Part shown: in pieces, positions 48,955 through 62,413 of the stretch | Layout of the letters: the number at the start of each line of letters is the position of its first letter | Numbering within the stretch: the first letter of the stretch is position 1 | NCBI RefSeq assembly: GCF_043641665.1 | Contig: NC_092193.1 | Span: forward strand, 6,414,001 to 6,478,000 | Length of the DNA: 64,000 nucleotides | Origin: Enoplosus armatus | Taxonomy: Eukaryota; Chordata; Actinopteri; Centrarchiformes; Enoplosidae | Direction: 5' to 3' | Translations under genes and position numbers: made by a program | The notes under the pieces: generated by a model | The model's input: the letters and a program-made list of their open reading frames with translations, nothing else | Told to the model about the DNA's origin: nothing | The model's database searches: none

Positions 48955-49195
48955 GCCTTTTCTCTTCTACTTTCTCCATTTTCTCCTCTCTCTCTCCTTC
49001 CTTCTATCTCCTCTCCCTCCACCTCTTTTCTTTCCATTCCCCTTCTCCATTTCGTCTCTCAGTCCATCTCTTTTTCTGTGGCTCCCCCATTTCTATTTCC
49101 CATCTCTCTCTCTCTCTCCTCATCTCCTCTCTCTGCTTTCCCCTTGTCTATTTTCCCCTCTTGCTCGCTCTCTCTGTCCTTCTCCTACCTACGGG
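48955..49195. repeat. polypyrimidine (CT-rich) tract
   Basis: About 240 bp almost entirely C and T on the plus strand, so purine-rich in the transcript. It creates long spurious Ser/Leu/Phe-rich open frames on the plus strand. Confidence 0.9.
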
Positions 49196-49389
49196 AGGAA
49201 AGCAGCCCAAGCACAAGGTAATGGGATCAATTTCCATTCCAGGTTAAATTCGCAGTCCATTTCTCTGGAACTTAACACTTTACCACCTATTAGGGAGAGC
49301 CAGGGCTCAATTTCCCCGTTCCCCAGGAGACACAGAGCAGCATTTCAGAGGCAGCCACGGCAGCCATGTTTAACATTCTGGAGGTGCAT

Positions 49390-49418
49390 GGGGGGGGGGG
49401 GGGGGGGGGGAGGGGGGG
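49390..49418. repeat. poly-G tract
   Basis: Twenty-one consecutive G, one A, then seven G. The transcript carries the complementary C run. Confidence 0.95.
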
Positions 49419-51637
49419 CTGGAGCTCCAATGTGCTGTTTATTTCTTCAGGCTGTACAAGGGACATGACAAACAAGTAAGAATCTATCTTGGAAACCTTT
49501 GAATGTAACGCCCATTTCACATTCATGACAGCATACAAATTACATTTTTGCTCCTATGCCTACAGAGATACATATAGAGAGATAATGTCCGACTGTTTTA
49601 TTGAGAATCCTTTAAAAATGTGCAGGAACAATTAACATTGAGATAAAGTTTTGCGCTACAGAAAAGCTGCAACACAGAAATGAATCTTTTTCAGGAAATT
49701 AGGTCATGACTTGTGACATGACAGAAGCTTGTACAAGTGAGGAAGGATAATGCAAGAAGAAAAACAGTGAGAGAAAATAAAGGCGCCTGCTTGTTGAATG
49801 AAAGATGGAACACTTTCAGATTTCACAAAGGAGAGACAACGGATGTGATCTCTCCTGCGCTTTCATAGAGCAGATGAAAAAGCATTAGAAGGGCCCGAAG
49901 GAGGCAGAGGACGAGCTGTTGAAGACAAATGGGGAAAGGAATATCAATGTGCAGCATACAGTACGTAAAGTATGTCTGGAAAATGGAAAAACATCTTTCC
50001 AAAAGGGGAAAAAAGGCAATTAGCTTCTCTTTAAGAAGGATTTGTCACTATAGGTCTGCACAGAGTGTAACAAACCACTAAAATCCTTGACAAAGCATGT
50101 ATGTCTATCAGCTTCTGTAACAATTCATGAAGAATAAAATATATACATTTCTGACTGGCTGAGCGGTGTTGTGCATTATGGCTTGCATAAAAGTGCTTAA
50201 TATTCTTCGAGAAACCTTTTTGCAACGCTGTGTAGGAGTACTCATTTGAATGTGTGTCATCCTTGATAAAGGGTCTCTGACCTCCAATGATTGTTTTGCA
50301 AATTTGAAAGAAATGTTAATATTTGGCTGAGACTGGTATGTAAGACATCTACCTTCAAAGGGATTAGCTGTAGAGTCAAATATTCATCATAAGGTTAAGA
50401 GACAATAAGTAACCCAACTCCACTCTGCTAGCAAACTATAGTATGGGGATAAATGTAATAATTCACAATGTGATCTGCCATTTTAAACAAATGTAATCAG
50501 ACCAAAAAGACACAGAACTGGGAAGAATTGCCGATGGAAAACAGGCCTCTTCAAATAGGTTGCAATGTTGGGAAAGCCATCCAGAAAATAGAAGTTTAAA
50601 CCCCTTTATTTGCGGAACTATCTGTTGGCCGCACTCAGTAGGCAACGGTTACACTAAAAGCACAGAGAATTGCAGGGTGGCCAGGCACAGAAATCAAATT
50701 AAACCAGATGCTCTCAAAGTGACAAATGCACCAAAGTGTGAATCTCAAGCAGACGTGCACGGGCGGCTGGGAGGAAGTCTCATTTCTGGAGCGTTCAAGG
50801 AGAATGTCACACTCCCATCTTTGTGGAACATCATAGATAATGTCCACTGCACTCTAATTCTGGCCAATGGAGAGATGCCAACACGAATCACTTGTGAAAA
50901 ATATAATTGTGGAACAAAATAGCCCATGCCAAATAAAGAATGAAATAAGTGGAATCAAGTATTTATTCATATATAAATTTAAATTCAGCTTTTTGGCACA
51001 TGCTAAGAACATTAGACAGCTATTTTTGCAAGTGTGCCAACAGTGATAGTGAAGGTACATAAAGAAACATTGCCATTTAGTAAACAGCTCTTATGACTAT
51101 TCTACAGCCTCTCCCTGGAGTTTTGTTGAGAAAAGGCTAATTGTTTGTTGCCCCGTTGGCACCCTGTGGTGCAAATGCCAGCTGTCTGAGGGAGGCAGTA
51201 AAATGTGACGATCTGTGGCGGACGCCCAATCACAACTTGTACCCCATGACTCAGAATGACATCATCTGTTCATGAACAACAAGGTGCCTCATCCATTTCG
51301 GAGCCTGGTCATGGTTGACTTTGAAGAAAGAGGAAAGAGAAAAAGAAAAACAACCTGTGCCCCCCCACACACACACACACTTAATCTGAAATGAACAGGT
51401 CACGCTGAATGGCTGATATCCTTTATAAATCCTTTGGTGCATAGATGGAGGCTATGCAGCCATTTTCAAATAGGCCCATAGGCCCATGAATGACAGCTGA
51501 TGAGATGAGCCTATTACCCCGGTCTACTGTGACTGCTAGTTTAGTTTTATTGACCGAGCAGCAAGAGGCTCAGTATCAAAAGCACAAGCACAAATCACAA
51601 CAAGGAATAACAGGGCTATCTCTTGAAATCCATACCA

Positions 51638-51659
51638 TTTTTTTTTTTTTTTTTTTTTT
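51638..51659. repeat. poly-T tract (22 T)
   Basis: A homopolymer run. In the transcript direction it is poly-A, but it is not preceded by a recognisable retroelement body. Confidence 0.95.
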
Positions 51660-52256
51660 ACAATTCTCACAAGCTATCACACACTAAGGGCGACATTGGG
51701 GTGAAAGTACTGAAAATATGACTGTAATATCTCTCCAGTATGGCAGATATTTCTAGTGGAATAGAGTTATAATAATGGCTATGAAAGCATCCCTTGGAGC
51801 AGGAAATTGCTGAGGTCTATCTTATGCCAGGGCACACAGAATGAGCTCCAGTGAGAGCCAGATTGGTATTCCAAGCGGTGGACAAATTATCACCTGCCCC
51901 ACACTTGCAGATGTAATTGAATAATTTGAATTTGACATTTACATAGAACTATTAGTGATTTTTTGTCATTACAGCGTGACATTTAAATAATGTTTTTAGA
52001 AATTATCAGCACATTATTGCCTCTTGTTAATTCGAATGGCCCCTGCATACACGCTACTGCAGCTGAAGTGATAACATGATTTCCCAAAACATGAAACAAA
52101 AAACAACAAATAACCGCATGTCGCAGCCGTCTGTCCTAGAGGGGGCTTCAAATGGTGCACTTAGGCCCTGGGTAGAGCGAGACATTATTCCTGGATGAAA
52201 GGAAACAAATTGGGCATGTCCGGAGCACAGCCACTTTACTGTGAGACAAGTGTGCG

Positions 52257-52277
52257 GTGTGTGTGTGTGTGTGTGTT
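52257..52277. repeat. (GT)n microsatellite
   Basis: About ten GT units. Confidence 0.92.
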
Positions 52278-52622
52278 TACGGTCTTATGCCAGTAAAGGA
52301 GTGTCCATACGCGTGTACAGCAGCACAGATCTGGTTCCTCAGCATCTTGCCGTCTATATGTACAGAAGAACGATTTCCTTATCAGATCTTCCTCAGGCGT
52401 CGCAGCGTACGAGTCGTTCAGAAAGCCAGGATCTTTATCAGATCCACATCGATTAAGAGCAGAAAAGCCTGGTGCTGGCATAGACTTCCATCTCCCTGCT
52501 CAGCAAACAGAACCATGAGGGGGGGTAAGAAAAGACTGCTTCCCCAATGATTAGAAACCACCGTCAAGTCAATGTGGTTGCTATCTCATCAGGATGAAAC
52601 GGCGCTCAGGTTGAGGAGGAGA

Positions 52623-52641
52623 GGGGGGGGGGGGGTGGGGG
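52623..52641. repeat. poly-G tract
   Basis: A G run interrupted once by T. Confidence 0.92.
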
Positions 52642-55600
52642 GCCTTGTTGTTGGGAGATGAAAAAAGAAGAGAAATGCCTCGACTTTCACAGCATGGCAT
52701 GTAGACTGTCGGGTTCCTTGCTGGAGAATGTCAGCCGGGGCTTGTCATAAGCAGCAGCCTTCGTTGTAGACAGTACCAAAACAACATGACAACGGCGAAG
52801 ATTAAATCCTGGTCGGAGGGCTGTTTTCATGTAAAGTGTTCCATTCTAGGCAGTGAGGCCTGGTATTGCTGTCACTTATCTCTCCATTGCTGTGTGTTAT
52901 TCACTCTGTTCTGTTTGAGCTGGGCGGGCTGGGAAGCAAGCACATTTGTTTGCCTCTTTCTATTACATCTCAGTGATAGCACTGAGGCCATTGAGGTAAT
53001 GACATGGGTTTTACACTTAGGAAATCATTTTCATATCCTGCAGAAGCGAGCCGTAATGATAGCTTTTGATAACCGACAATCAAAGCTCCATCACCCTCCT
53101 AGAGTGCTCCTCTATGCAGTCCTCTGGAGGAAGAGAAAGGGAGGAGGGAGGGGGTTAAGAGGGAGAGATGGCAGGAGTCAATGTGTGGGTGGGGGATTGG
53201 AAAAAGAAAGCTAAAATAGAGGAGGGGGGACGGTAGAGGTGCCAAGGTTTCTGTTGCCATCAAATGCAACAAGTCAAACCAGGCCTTGGTTTTGACGCGT
53301 GTACACATGTTATAATTGATAGCACTTTAAAAGGCACTGTACATGGACCTCTCGTGCTCTAACATCGCCCTCTACACCCATTACAAAGTCAGAGATAAAT
53401 GCCCACGTGCTCAGGACACACACACAGACACTTTGCCCATACACCTTGGAGGCGTGGATAATCACAAGGATTTATTGAATGGTGCTGGTCGCTCCTCACT
53501 CTATCAAGTCCTTCTTTATAGGCCTCATGATAAATGAGACTGCCATGATGGGTGAGGATGAGGGGCGGAGGGGCCTACAACGCACTGGATCGAATTGAAA
53601 CTACCAGCGCAGGGCCGGGGCTGGGCTGCCACCTTGTCTGATGAACCCCCCGAAGCTGTAGGGGTGGAGATGAATGGGTGAATGCCTTCCTTCTCACAGC
53701 GCTGAATAGAAAGGGGGAGCTAAAGCGTGAGCGGGAGAGTAAGATGCACCCTACCAGCACAGGAGGATGATGCATGTCAAAACTCTGTCAAGTCATACCA
53801 AGTCAGTACTTCTCTTTGTTCAGGATCCACCACCCTAAAAAAAGAAAAGTGTAATTTTATGGCAGGAACTATAGTCTACAACATTTAAGTTTGGAAACAT
53901 GCTGGAATAGAACTAGTTTGTACAACCTGTTGTCCGACCATGTGAGAATGTCAGAAAAGTGTTTATAGTTGCCGCTGAGTGAAAAGCCGGCCGTCATAGA
54001 GAAGGGATATAATTCAAATATGGAGATAATGGTGCATTTTTTCAGGCTCAGTCTCTCCTGGAAAGCATTCATAGTGTTGCACTTAGTTGTTCACATGGAA
54101 AGTGACAGAAATTGTTCGAAGAAAGCTTGCTTTCTCACGTCCGCACAGCTGGCCAATCACGGCGTGAAGTGGGTGTGAATGTCAGAGTGTTGTTTTGTGT
54201 TTTACAGAAATGGTCGGACACAGCCCCCCTAATCTGACATTGGAAAGGTGTGGGTGGGAGGGGGTTTCTGAAGGTATTTGACCATCCAACAAGCACTTGC
54301 AAATAAGCACACTGGCAGCTTAACACGTCCAAACCATAGGTCATTTATGCTCCACTCCTTTTCTTGCAGCCCAAATTTGTATTGTTTAAAATTGTATTTT
54401 GAATTGGATGTACAGACAACAATCGATGATTTTGAGACCAGATCTAAAGATAGAAGGAGTGCCTGTTTTGCTTGATTTCTGAATGTGTTCATGCGTGTTT
54501 ATCCTCATTGCAAATTGTTTGTTACTGGAAAGAGTAGATTCCCCAGATTCCAGTAGTGTATGCATGTGTGATGCATGCGTGTTCCTGTTGGAACTAGATG
54601 ACATTGGGAAGAAGGGCGCAATTTTCTATGCAGAATGCAGCAGTCTGGTGCTAGGGGTTTGTATACTGTATATTTACATGGAATCAGTAATTTCATGAAT
54701 TAATAATGGTTACTTACTCCCATTATATTTTGCAACATAGTGGGCAATGCAGTAGTTTAAAGCCCACTAAAGCTAAAAGGGGTTCTACAGTTTATTCATC
54801 ATGATGGTAGCATTTAGTGGGGTGGAGACGAAAAATAAGTTCAATAGCACTTGAGGTGATATTTCCATTGCTAAAGACTTTTCTACAAGAAGCAAACAAC
54901 CTCTTTACTTCAAATACCAAGCACCGTATTTTGATTTAAAAATCGAAAATGGAATAAATACCTCAATAAATAACAGGGTATGAAATGTCAGAAGGCAGTC
55001 TTTTCTATCACTGGCCATTTAGAGGGATTAAAAGAACAAACCTAGCCAGTGTGTCTCAGGGGCAAAAGGTGAAGGGAAGCGCAAGTCCACCAACCGGAGG
55101 AAAACAAATGGACAGCCAGTTGATGGGAAGAGCAGAGGCAGCGGAGGTGGAACTGGTTAAATCAATCTTTCATTTAGTTTGGACCAATATACTGCACGCT
55201 GATTGGGGTCAGAGTGACAGGTGGACTGACCCCCTCCTCTCCCATCTGTCTTAACACATACACATGCCCACACATCCATTTCTACTGTCAGACCAGGCTT
55301 TGTCTTTTGTGTTCAGGTTCCTGGGGAAAACGCCTGTGGTTAGGGCTTACAAACGGGAATAACACAAACCCTCATTTACCGACGGGGACACAATCTCTAC
55401 AGGAGCAGTGGGAGGTTACCGAGGTGATTCTTCAACTTCAACACTTCCCAGATGGCCTGTGTGGCATTGTCATTTGTCGCCAAAAACCTGCATGTGTCGC
55501 ACTCAACTCAGGGTGTTACCCAGAGTGTAAATCAAAGTGAAGCGCTTGACTTTGTGAAATGGTTGCTGGGTTTTCTGAGCCACCTACTTAGGAGATATAT

Positions 55601-57039
55601 GAGATCTAAGATCTAGCTATATAGGTGGTGGAATACAGGATATAAATCGCAGCCTTCCTGACATTCCTGTCCTTTAGTTGAGGCGGAGACGCACAAATAG
55701 TCTTGAGTTAGAGTTATACAACCAGACTGAATGAGTGCTTCCTGGACGCCTAGCAAGGGGAATGGGACATCTATAATTCAGCAAAAGGATGGAGAAAATC
55801 TGTGACAAAAATTACAGCAGATAGACCATGAATAATTAAACACGAAGAATAGAAACATTTAAAGACCTTGAGAAGCATTTCAGTTCAAATTTAAAAACAG
55901 CAGAAAAAAAAGGATCTTGCCAAGCCTGACTAAACTACAGCTATTTATCATTCTCTTGAGGCTTAAGAGCTGAGGTTACAAACAACCTTGATGATAATTG
56001 TTTGTGAGGAGCTGTGTGAGGCAGCTCTAGAGTAAGAAGACACTAAGTTTACGTGGATGTCACCAGAGTATCGTTCGTGCACATCTGTTCTCAGAGTCTC
56101 AGTTCCTTCGTGCTTGGGGAATAGATAGATGGAGTGATGGAGATGAGGGAAATAATAATAATGAAACAGCTATAAATGCAGAGTCTCTCTCACTCTCTGT
56201 CTCTGTCCTTTCCAACAGCAGTTGTTTGAAGACGTGTCCTTGAAAAGAACACAATTTGCCTTTTGCGGCGCCAATATGATAGAACACAATTCGCCATTCT
56301 ACTTCCAACTGCCTGTGATAAAAAGATTTTTATTGTGGTCCTCCTATAACCTTCCTGCACACCACAAACTCAATCTGCCCTGTTTTGTCTGACTGACAAA
56401 AGAACACAAATTCAATGGTCCTCAAACTGAGGCTTTTCATTCACCTCGCCACAGACAATATATAAACCCTATAGGTCACATGACTGCCAGCTATTGTGGG
56501 TGACAAATCAGACCAATGTTATCAGGGATGGTGAGGTGAAGTGGCTTTCTATTCATGCCTTAAGGCAACAATAGCATTAATTATACACATCAAACCTCGC
56601 AAACAATTTCCTCTCCTTTTAGACACACAGAGACAGATCTGCTCAATCTCAGCCATCGGAAAAAAAAGCAACCATCACAAAGGGTTAGACGTCACTGAGG
56701 GAATATACCCTGTAGACATGCATGAAGCTATAGAGGGGGAAAAATGGCAGTTATAGCTGACAGGTCATCATTCTACCTTTGATAATAAAATGTCAAGGCT
56801 CGGTTAGACAAGACTTGGCAATGCGAAATATACTGACTCGATTAAGTGCGACTGGAAACAATGTAAGCTGATGGAGCTAACTGGGTTAGCAGGCTAACAA
56901 TAGCGTCCCACAACTTGAAAACTACACACCTTTTTAGCAAACAGTACATGCTGTCAACCTGTATCTCTGTCCTAGGACTTGGTGACAATGCACCATCCTT
57001 CCTACTCTGCTTATTTTTTCTTTAACACTGCAGTTTCAG

Positions 57040-57040
<1 letters not shown>

Positions 57041-57087
<47 letters not shown>
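57041..57087. repeat. compound (AT)n(AC)n microsatellite
   Basis: Two AT runs separated by AC, then about nine AC units. Confidence 0.95.
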
Positions 57088-57886
57088 AGGATATAATCAG
57101 TCAATTATTCCTGAAGGAAAGGTCAATCACACCTTTGCTTTCACAATGGAGGCAAATTCTTGAAAGCGAATAAGAATATTCACAGAGATTTTATGCAAGT
57201 CATACCGAGCCCTAACTGTCCTTACAGTAAGTCAGTTCATTACATCATCTTCTTTTCTTGACAAATTAAGAATGCATTGGAAAAAAGGTCTTTTATACTG
57301 ATTGCACTGTTCAAAGCCCCTTCTGACAACTGAACAATGGCAGAAAAGTTGCGTTGCGTGAATCAGTCTTACTATTATTCATTACTTTGCATGGTTTAAA
57401 AGAGGTTTAAAAAAAGATGAAAAATATGTTTTTTTCAGTAAATGGCATCAACAGACAGTTAATTGTATAGCGTATAGGATTCTCACTATGCTCATGTAAC
57501 AGGGTAACATTTCCAGAGTTTGAGTGTGAGTCACAAACTTTTCAAGGTCTGGCAGTGATGGTATTTTTCCGACAGGATTTCTATGGATAATACAGATCTG
57601 CACAGTAGAGCTTCCATAATTTAGTTCATGTATCTCATTCTATTTAGAATAACTTCACACTGCACCAAGACTGTACTGCTAACTCCTTATGCAGTTCAAC
57701 CTGTATGCATTTTGCTAAGTGAAACAATGTACAGAAGAATGGTTTAAACGATATTTCTAGCACCTACACCTTTTTCAAAAGCTACCCTCTCTAACCTTTA
57801 ACTCCTGTTGACCCTTTGCAACCATTTTGGTGAAAGTAGCTAAGCTAGTCATGTTAGCATTTAGAGAGAAATATTTTACTTCATAT

Positions 57887-58090
57887 GCAAGCTCCTTGCT
57901 TGAACATTTTTATTAAAGCTTCTGATGCACATACATACGAACATCATACTTTTGTAAAATGCTGTAAAAGCGCTGGCTACCAAACTGCAAGTTTTGTCGC
58001 AGCAACTGTGGAATTCATCTTGTGCATCAGAAGCTTTAAATAAATGTTTATTGTTTATTATGAATTTATCAAAAATGTTTGCAAGCAAGG
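57887..58090. repeat. imperfect inverted repeat, about 200 bp
   Basis: The inner arms are perfect over 17 bp: AAAGCTTCTGATGCACA at 57915-57931 and TGTGCATCAGAAGCTTT at 58021-58037. The outer arms are CCTTGCTTGAACATTTTT at 57894-57911 and AAAAATGTTTGCAAGCAAGG at 58071-58090, complementary with a 2-base gap. The segment is non-coding and could be a MITE or a long hairpin. Confidence 0.75.
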
Positions 58091-61000
58091 GGATCCAATT
58101 TTATTTTCTATTTTTCTTCCAAGCCATGTTTGGAAGCCCCTTCCCCCACTGTATGACGTGTTCATTTCATGTTAAGACACTTCTTCATTGAGCATGGCTG
58201 CTGTAATGTTTTGTCCATGTATAAGTTCCAGTGTGACAGACATGCCAACTCCATGAAAATTACCATGAAGTTGTGTTTAATAAATGCTTTACTTGGTGTA
58301 AAGCATTTGCTTGAAAAAAACCCATTCACACTTGTCCTTCGAGTTGTTATGTCCCTGCACCAATGTCACTGAAAAATTATAGAAATGATTGTACTTGGCA
58401 AATAAAGTGATTTTACCACTACTACCTTTTTCAAGTTGCCAAACACTGGCATCATTCTTATTTGCATCAAAACAGGCCTGGTCTTTCACAAATTAACCAG
58501 GAGGCTAAATGCAAATAACCAACCTTGGTGTGGGTGAACATAATTGCGCAGCTCCTCCCTACTCTCCACAGTTATAAAGTGTTTAAACGAGGGCTGAGCC
58601 CTGATTAATGCTGATTCCCCTGTGTTTAATAGCACTCAGTGCAACAGAATGGCAAAGTAAAAACAAACAGATGAGACTACTCCCACGTGGTACTGGAGCG
58701 CAGATGGAGACAACTTATAGATGGAGATGTGAAGTTGGCAGAGGCTAGAGTCTGAGCAGGTGTTTGGACCCAGCATGGACATCATGTACTGCCATTTTTA
58801 AAGCGCCCGAGAGCCAGCGGGACAGCAAAGGCCATAGGGTGGAAATGAGACACGCAAGACAGACTGTTCTTCTAACATGGAAACTAGTATGAAATTATAT
58901 GTACACCCCTTACTGACTTTGACATTGTTTAGGTGACAAAGGTAACTGTCATCAGCAGATGGGTTCAATACACACATTTGAGAATGACTCTTTTATTGGA
59001 GTAACAAAATGTTCCAAATGTTTGCTTGTAAAGTGGAGGGACACCACGTTCGAAATGGGTCTGTGTTTGTCTTAAACCAAACCTGATTATGATGTGAAGA
59101 TTGAAAAGCGCTGGCAAATAGTTTTCCACACAGATCTAAGGTACAACTCAAACTGCAGAGGAGTAGTTGTTTAAGGCTTGCTTATCTGCCTTCATAGTGT
59201 GGGCTGGAAATGGTTTCTCTGTGTGAGATGGTCTCACAATAGTGTTGCTGAAATGCAGGGAACCCTGCTGTGATCCTAGGGCAACACCTGATATTACAGT
59301 GTCTTCCTTCAAGTAGCACTTACCAAGCGTGGAAGACTCTGAAGTGGTAAACAACTTCACACAGACATAAATTTCACACGGAAAGGGAGCGCAGTTACCA
59401 AATGTTTTTCTCTTTTAGCTCAAAAAATGTTTTGGCGAGTAATTTTGGCCAGTAGGAAAAGAAAAAAATATTTAAAAAAATGTTAACAAGTTGTGAAATT
59501 CGACATCACCAGTCCAAAGACATGAGGATATGCAAAAGCAAAATGTTGTTTGAATCATTCTGCAAACCCTTGAAACCCACAAATAACCCCCTAGAGCAAT
59601 CACAGAGCCTTGGAAAAGACATTCTTTTGAAGTTCACTAGGAAAGTAATGGAAGTGCTTCATGGGAAAGAAAACCTTTCAAGGCAACCCTTTTCTTCCTC
59701 CTGCTTCTGAATTGAATTGGTGGCGTCCTTGCATTATACATTTCCCATTTTACAGAAGATTGAATTAAAACATCCTTTGTCATCAGAAACATTGCTCAGT
59801 TTGCGAAGTGACCAAGGCATGGCTATGAATAATTATGTGAGAGACAGTGCTCTAAAGTGGCCACAGATTTTCATTAGTGCGTCCAGACAGCAGTGCAGGG
59901 AGAGGGGGAGCGAGTCTCTGGGCCTGTCTGTATCAACAGTGATGTATCGCACAGCCCTGTGAGTCTTAACCGTTCAATTAGGAGCTCTGCTGAGGCCCAG
60001 CCTGTCAGTGGGAAAGACCAGTAGAGAGCCGGACAAGATCAAGAGCTGCTTCCTCAAACACACTTCAGGAGCCGGGGCCATCAATCTCCTCGACTGTGAC
60101 CGGCAGGGTGGCCAAGGGGCAGGCCCCCCGCAGAAGCTGGGCCCGGCTCAGAAGGCTGCACAGGTAGGGCCATTCATCCCTATCAGCCAGACTAAAAATG
60201 AATAAGCTCATGACCTTCACAGTGGGGAGAGGGGGTTACACCCTGGGCAGGGAGGGGAGAAAAATCTCATTTTCATCAGCATTTCTCTGGACACCAAACA
60301 GCATTAGCCTGGGAAAATGCTGAGGCTAGGTTTGTTTTGTTCCCTGAGTTGGCATCCTAGTACAGCAAGGGAATTTAGCTGGTTAATGTTGTGAGAAGGG
60401 CAATTTGTACAATATCATCAGGCATTCTCAAAGTGTTCATGTACATGTTTGAAAACCCACAGTATAGCAGCGATAAAATGATCCAAATTTAAGGTGCCAC
60501 TTTGCTTCACACATGATATCAATCTGTGTTGCTGATGAATTAGGAAGCTTGCAGGGACTTTGGAATGAGAATTAAGCTCAGTAAACAAGTAGTTATAAAG
60601 CTAACCATGTGGCTGGGCAGTTTTCAGCTCTATGTCTGGAGCCAACTATAAATCACATCAATTATTGTGACACACAGCTGCTGCAAATAGCAAGGGAAGT
60701 TGAAAGAGTGTACTTAAACTTGTTATTATTCCATTGGTTCATATCAGTTTGTTTCTGTTACACATAATGCTTAAAAGGTATGCACTGCTCTAACTGTTCC
60801 AGGTGCTCACTGTTGAATACATTACTTAGAAAAGAGACAATTTATGTCCATATGCCCAGAATCTTAATGAAGATCTATAGGTGGAAACAATGAAAACACA
60901 GAGGGCTTTGTCTACTATAGAAAATAATTAATTAAGTAAAATGGCAATGATATATGTTGGGTAATTGTGAGCTGCAGTTATTTTCTTCAAATGCAATGAG

Positions 61001-62413
61001 GCTTTAGAGGAAACACAATAGAGCTTTACCAACAATGGAGGCCTGATGGATATTTATTGTATGCAGGGGGTGATTTGTAAAAATGGGAATCCTTTTGAAA
61101 TGTTTTGTTTGTTAAAAGTAAATTAGGGATGGTACAAACTCAAATACAACAAGCCTAAGGCAATAACAATAAATTATACTTTTTAAATGTTGAATGAATG
61201 GACTGGCCATTCTTTCAAACAGGATTGTTACAAATTCGCTCTCTATTTAATCAAGTGGGCCACTTTTGTTCTCTGTTGTATCAGACAGTCATTGTGTTGG
61301 GACTGTGCAAAGTGCTGACAATGAAAGTGAACCTCCTTTCTTCAGTTGTTAGCGATGTTAGCTGTAATAGAGACGTTATCCTTATATTTAGATGTGTAGC
61401 TCCTATTGGCACTGAGACGCACACATGCAGCAGGCTGTACATTCACCACATAGGGGAGTTAAGTTAGGCAGATTATACACGAGCCAACTCAGTGGTTTGT
61501 AAATATCGCCACCTACAGGCAAAGAAAGTGCTATGGTTGCGCCACCTGCAGGAAAAGTATTTTTTATAGCAGCTGTTTTTCCTTTGTGTTTGTGTTTTGG
61601 GGGTTAAAGATACAATTTAAAATTGTGATTTTTTTTTTTAACAAAGTCCCTTGAGATTTCCCTGCGTTGGTTTTTGATTCATCTTATAATCTGGTTCAAA
61701 CACTCGGTTTTAAAACAACTGCAAATTATTTTGTAACAGATATGAAAAGCTCCAAATACGAAATGCTGCTCTTCCCTGGGCATTGCCTTTGATGTGTAAT
61801 TGACAGGTCATTAATTATTAAGCTAGACTTGAGAGAGAGCTGGCAATAATACTATATTTGTTACCTATTGTGCCTTTTAGTTGTGGTGTTTTCAGTTTAG
61901 GTTTTTAAAGCTCATCTAGCTCAAACAGACAGTTTATGCTCCAGGATTATCGGTGTTGACATAGCAACCTTAGCCGTATAGGTTTGGTACACCTTGAAGT
62001 TGTTCGCATTATGTAGGTGTCCTTCTTTATTTAATTTGTATCTCATAGAAACTTCCTCTACAATACTGGCATGTATCTCTTTTAAAAAGCTGTGCTTTGC
62101 ACAGTACTTGGTAAGTAAGCTTTCAATATGTCAAAGAAGTGTAGGTTTGACACAACTGCCCCTGCAGCACGTTTCTCATTTGAAAATAAATGGATGAATG
62201 AAATGGGGGTTTCTATCTAGTTCTAGTTCATTTTCTAAGCTTGGTTTACACAGTGTATGTATTTATGTTACACAATATACCCATCTACAACATTGGTTTT
62301 ACAGCATTTTGGAATTGGTTTTTAAACCTCCTCATGTGTGTGAAACAACATACGGTATAATTTACCATAAAATCCCAGTGGTGCTCTGTAAGTAATGGTA
62401 TTTTTGGCCTTAC

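Larger units (their letters stand above)
48368..62413 (-). other. ptprm intron E1-E2 (14,046 bp)
   Basis: The largest intron in the window. It contains a CT tract (48955-49195), a poly-G tract (49390-49418), poly-T (51638-51659), (GT)n (52257-52277), a second poly-G (52623-52641), a compound AT/AC microsatellite (57041-57087) and a large inverted repeat (57887-58090). A GC-rich patch at about 60050-60170 has no supported function. No exon was recognised. Confidence 0.85.

Noticed and set aside
48953..49468. 171-codon open frame on the plus strand
   Set aside because: It is composed of the CT-rich tract and ends in the poly-G run (Ser/Leu/Phe/Pro then poly-Gly). This is low-complexity sequence without protein-like composition.
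60008..60205. 65-codon plus-strand open frame in the GC-rich patch
   Set aside because: No homology was recognised and there is no supporting gene structure; kept only as a low-interest GC-rich finding.
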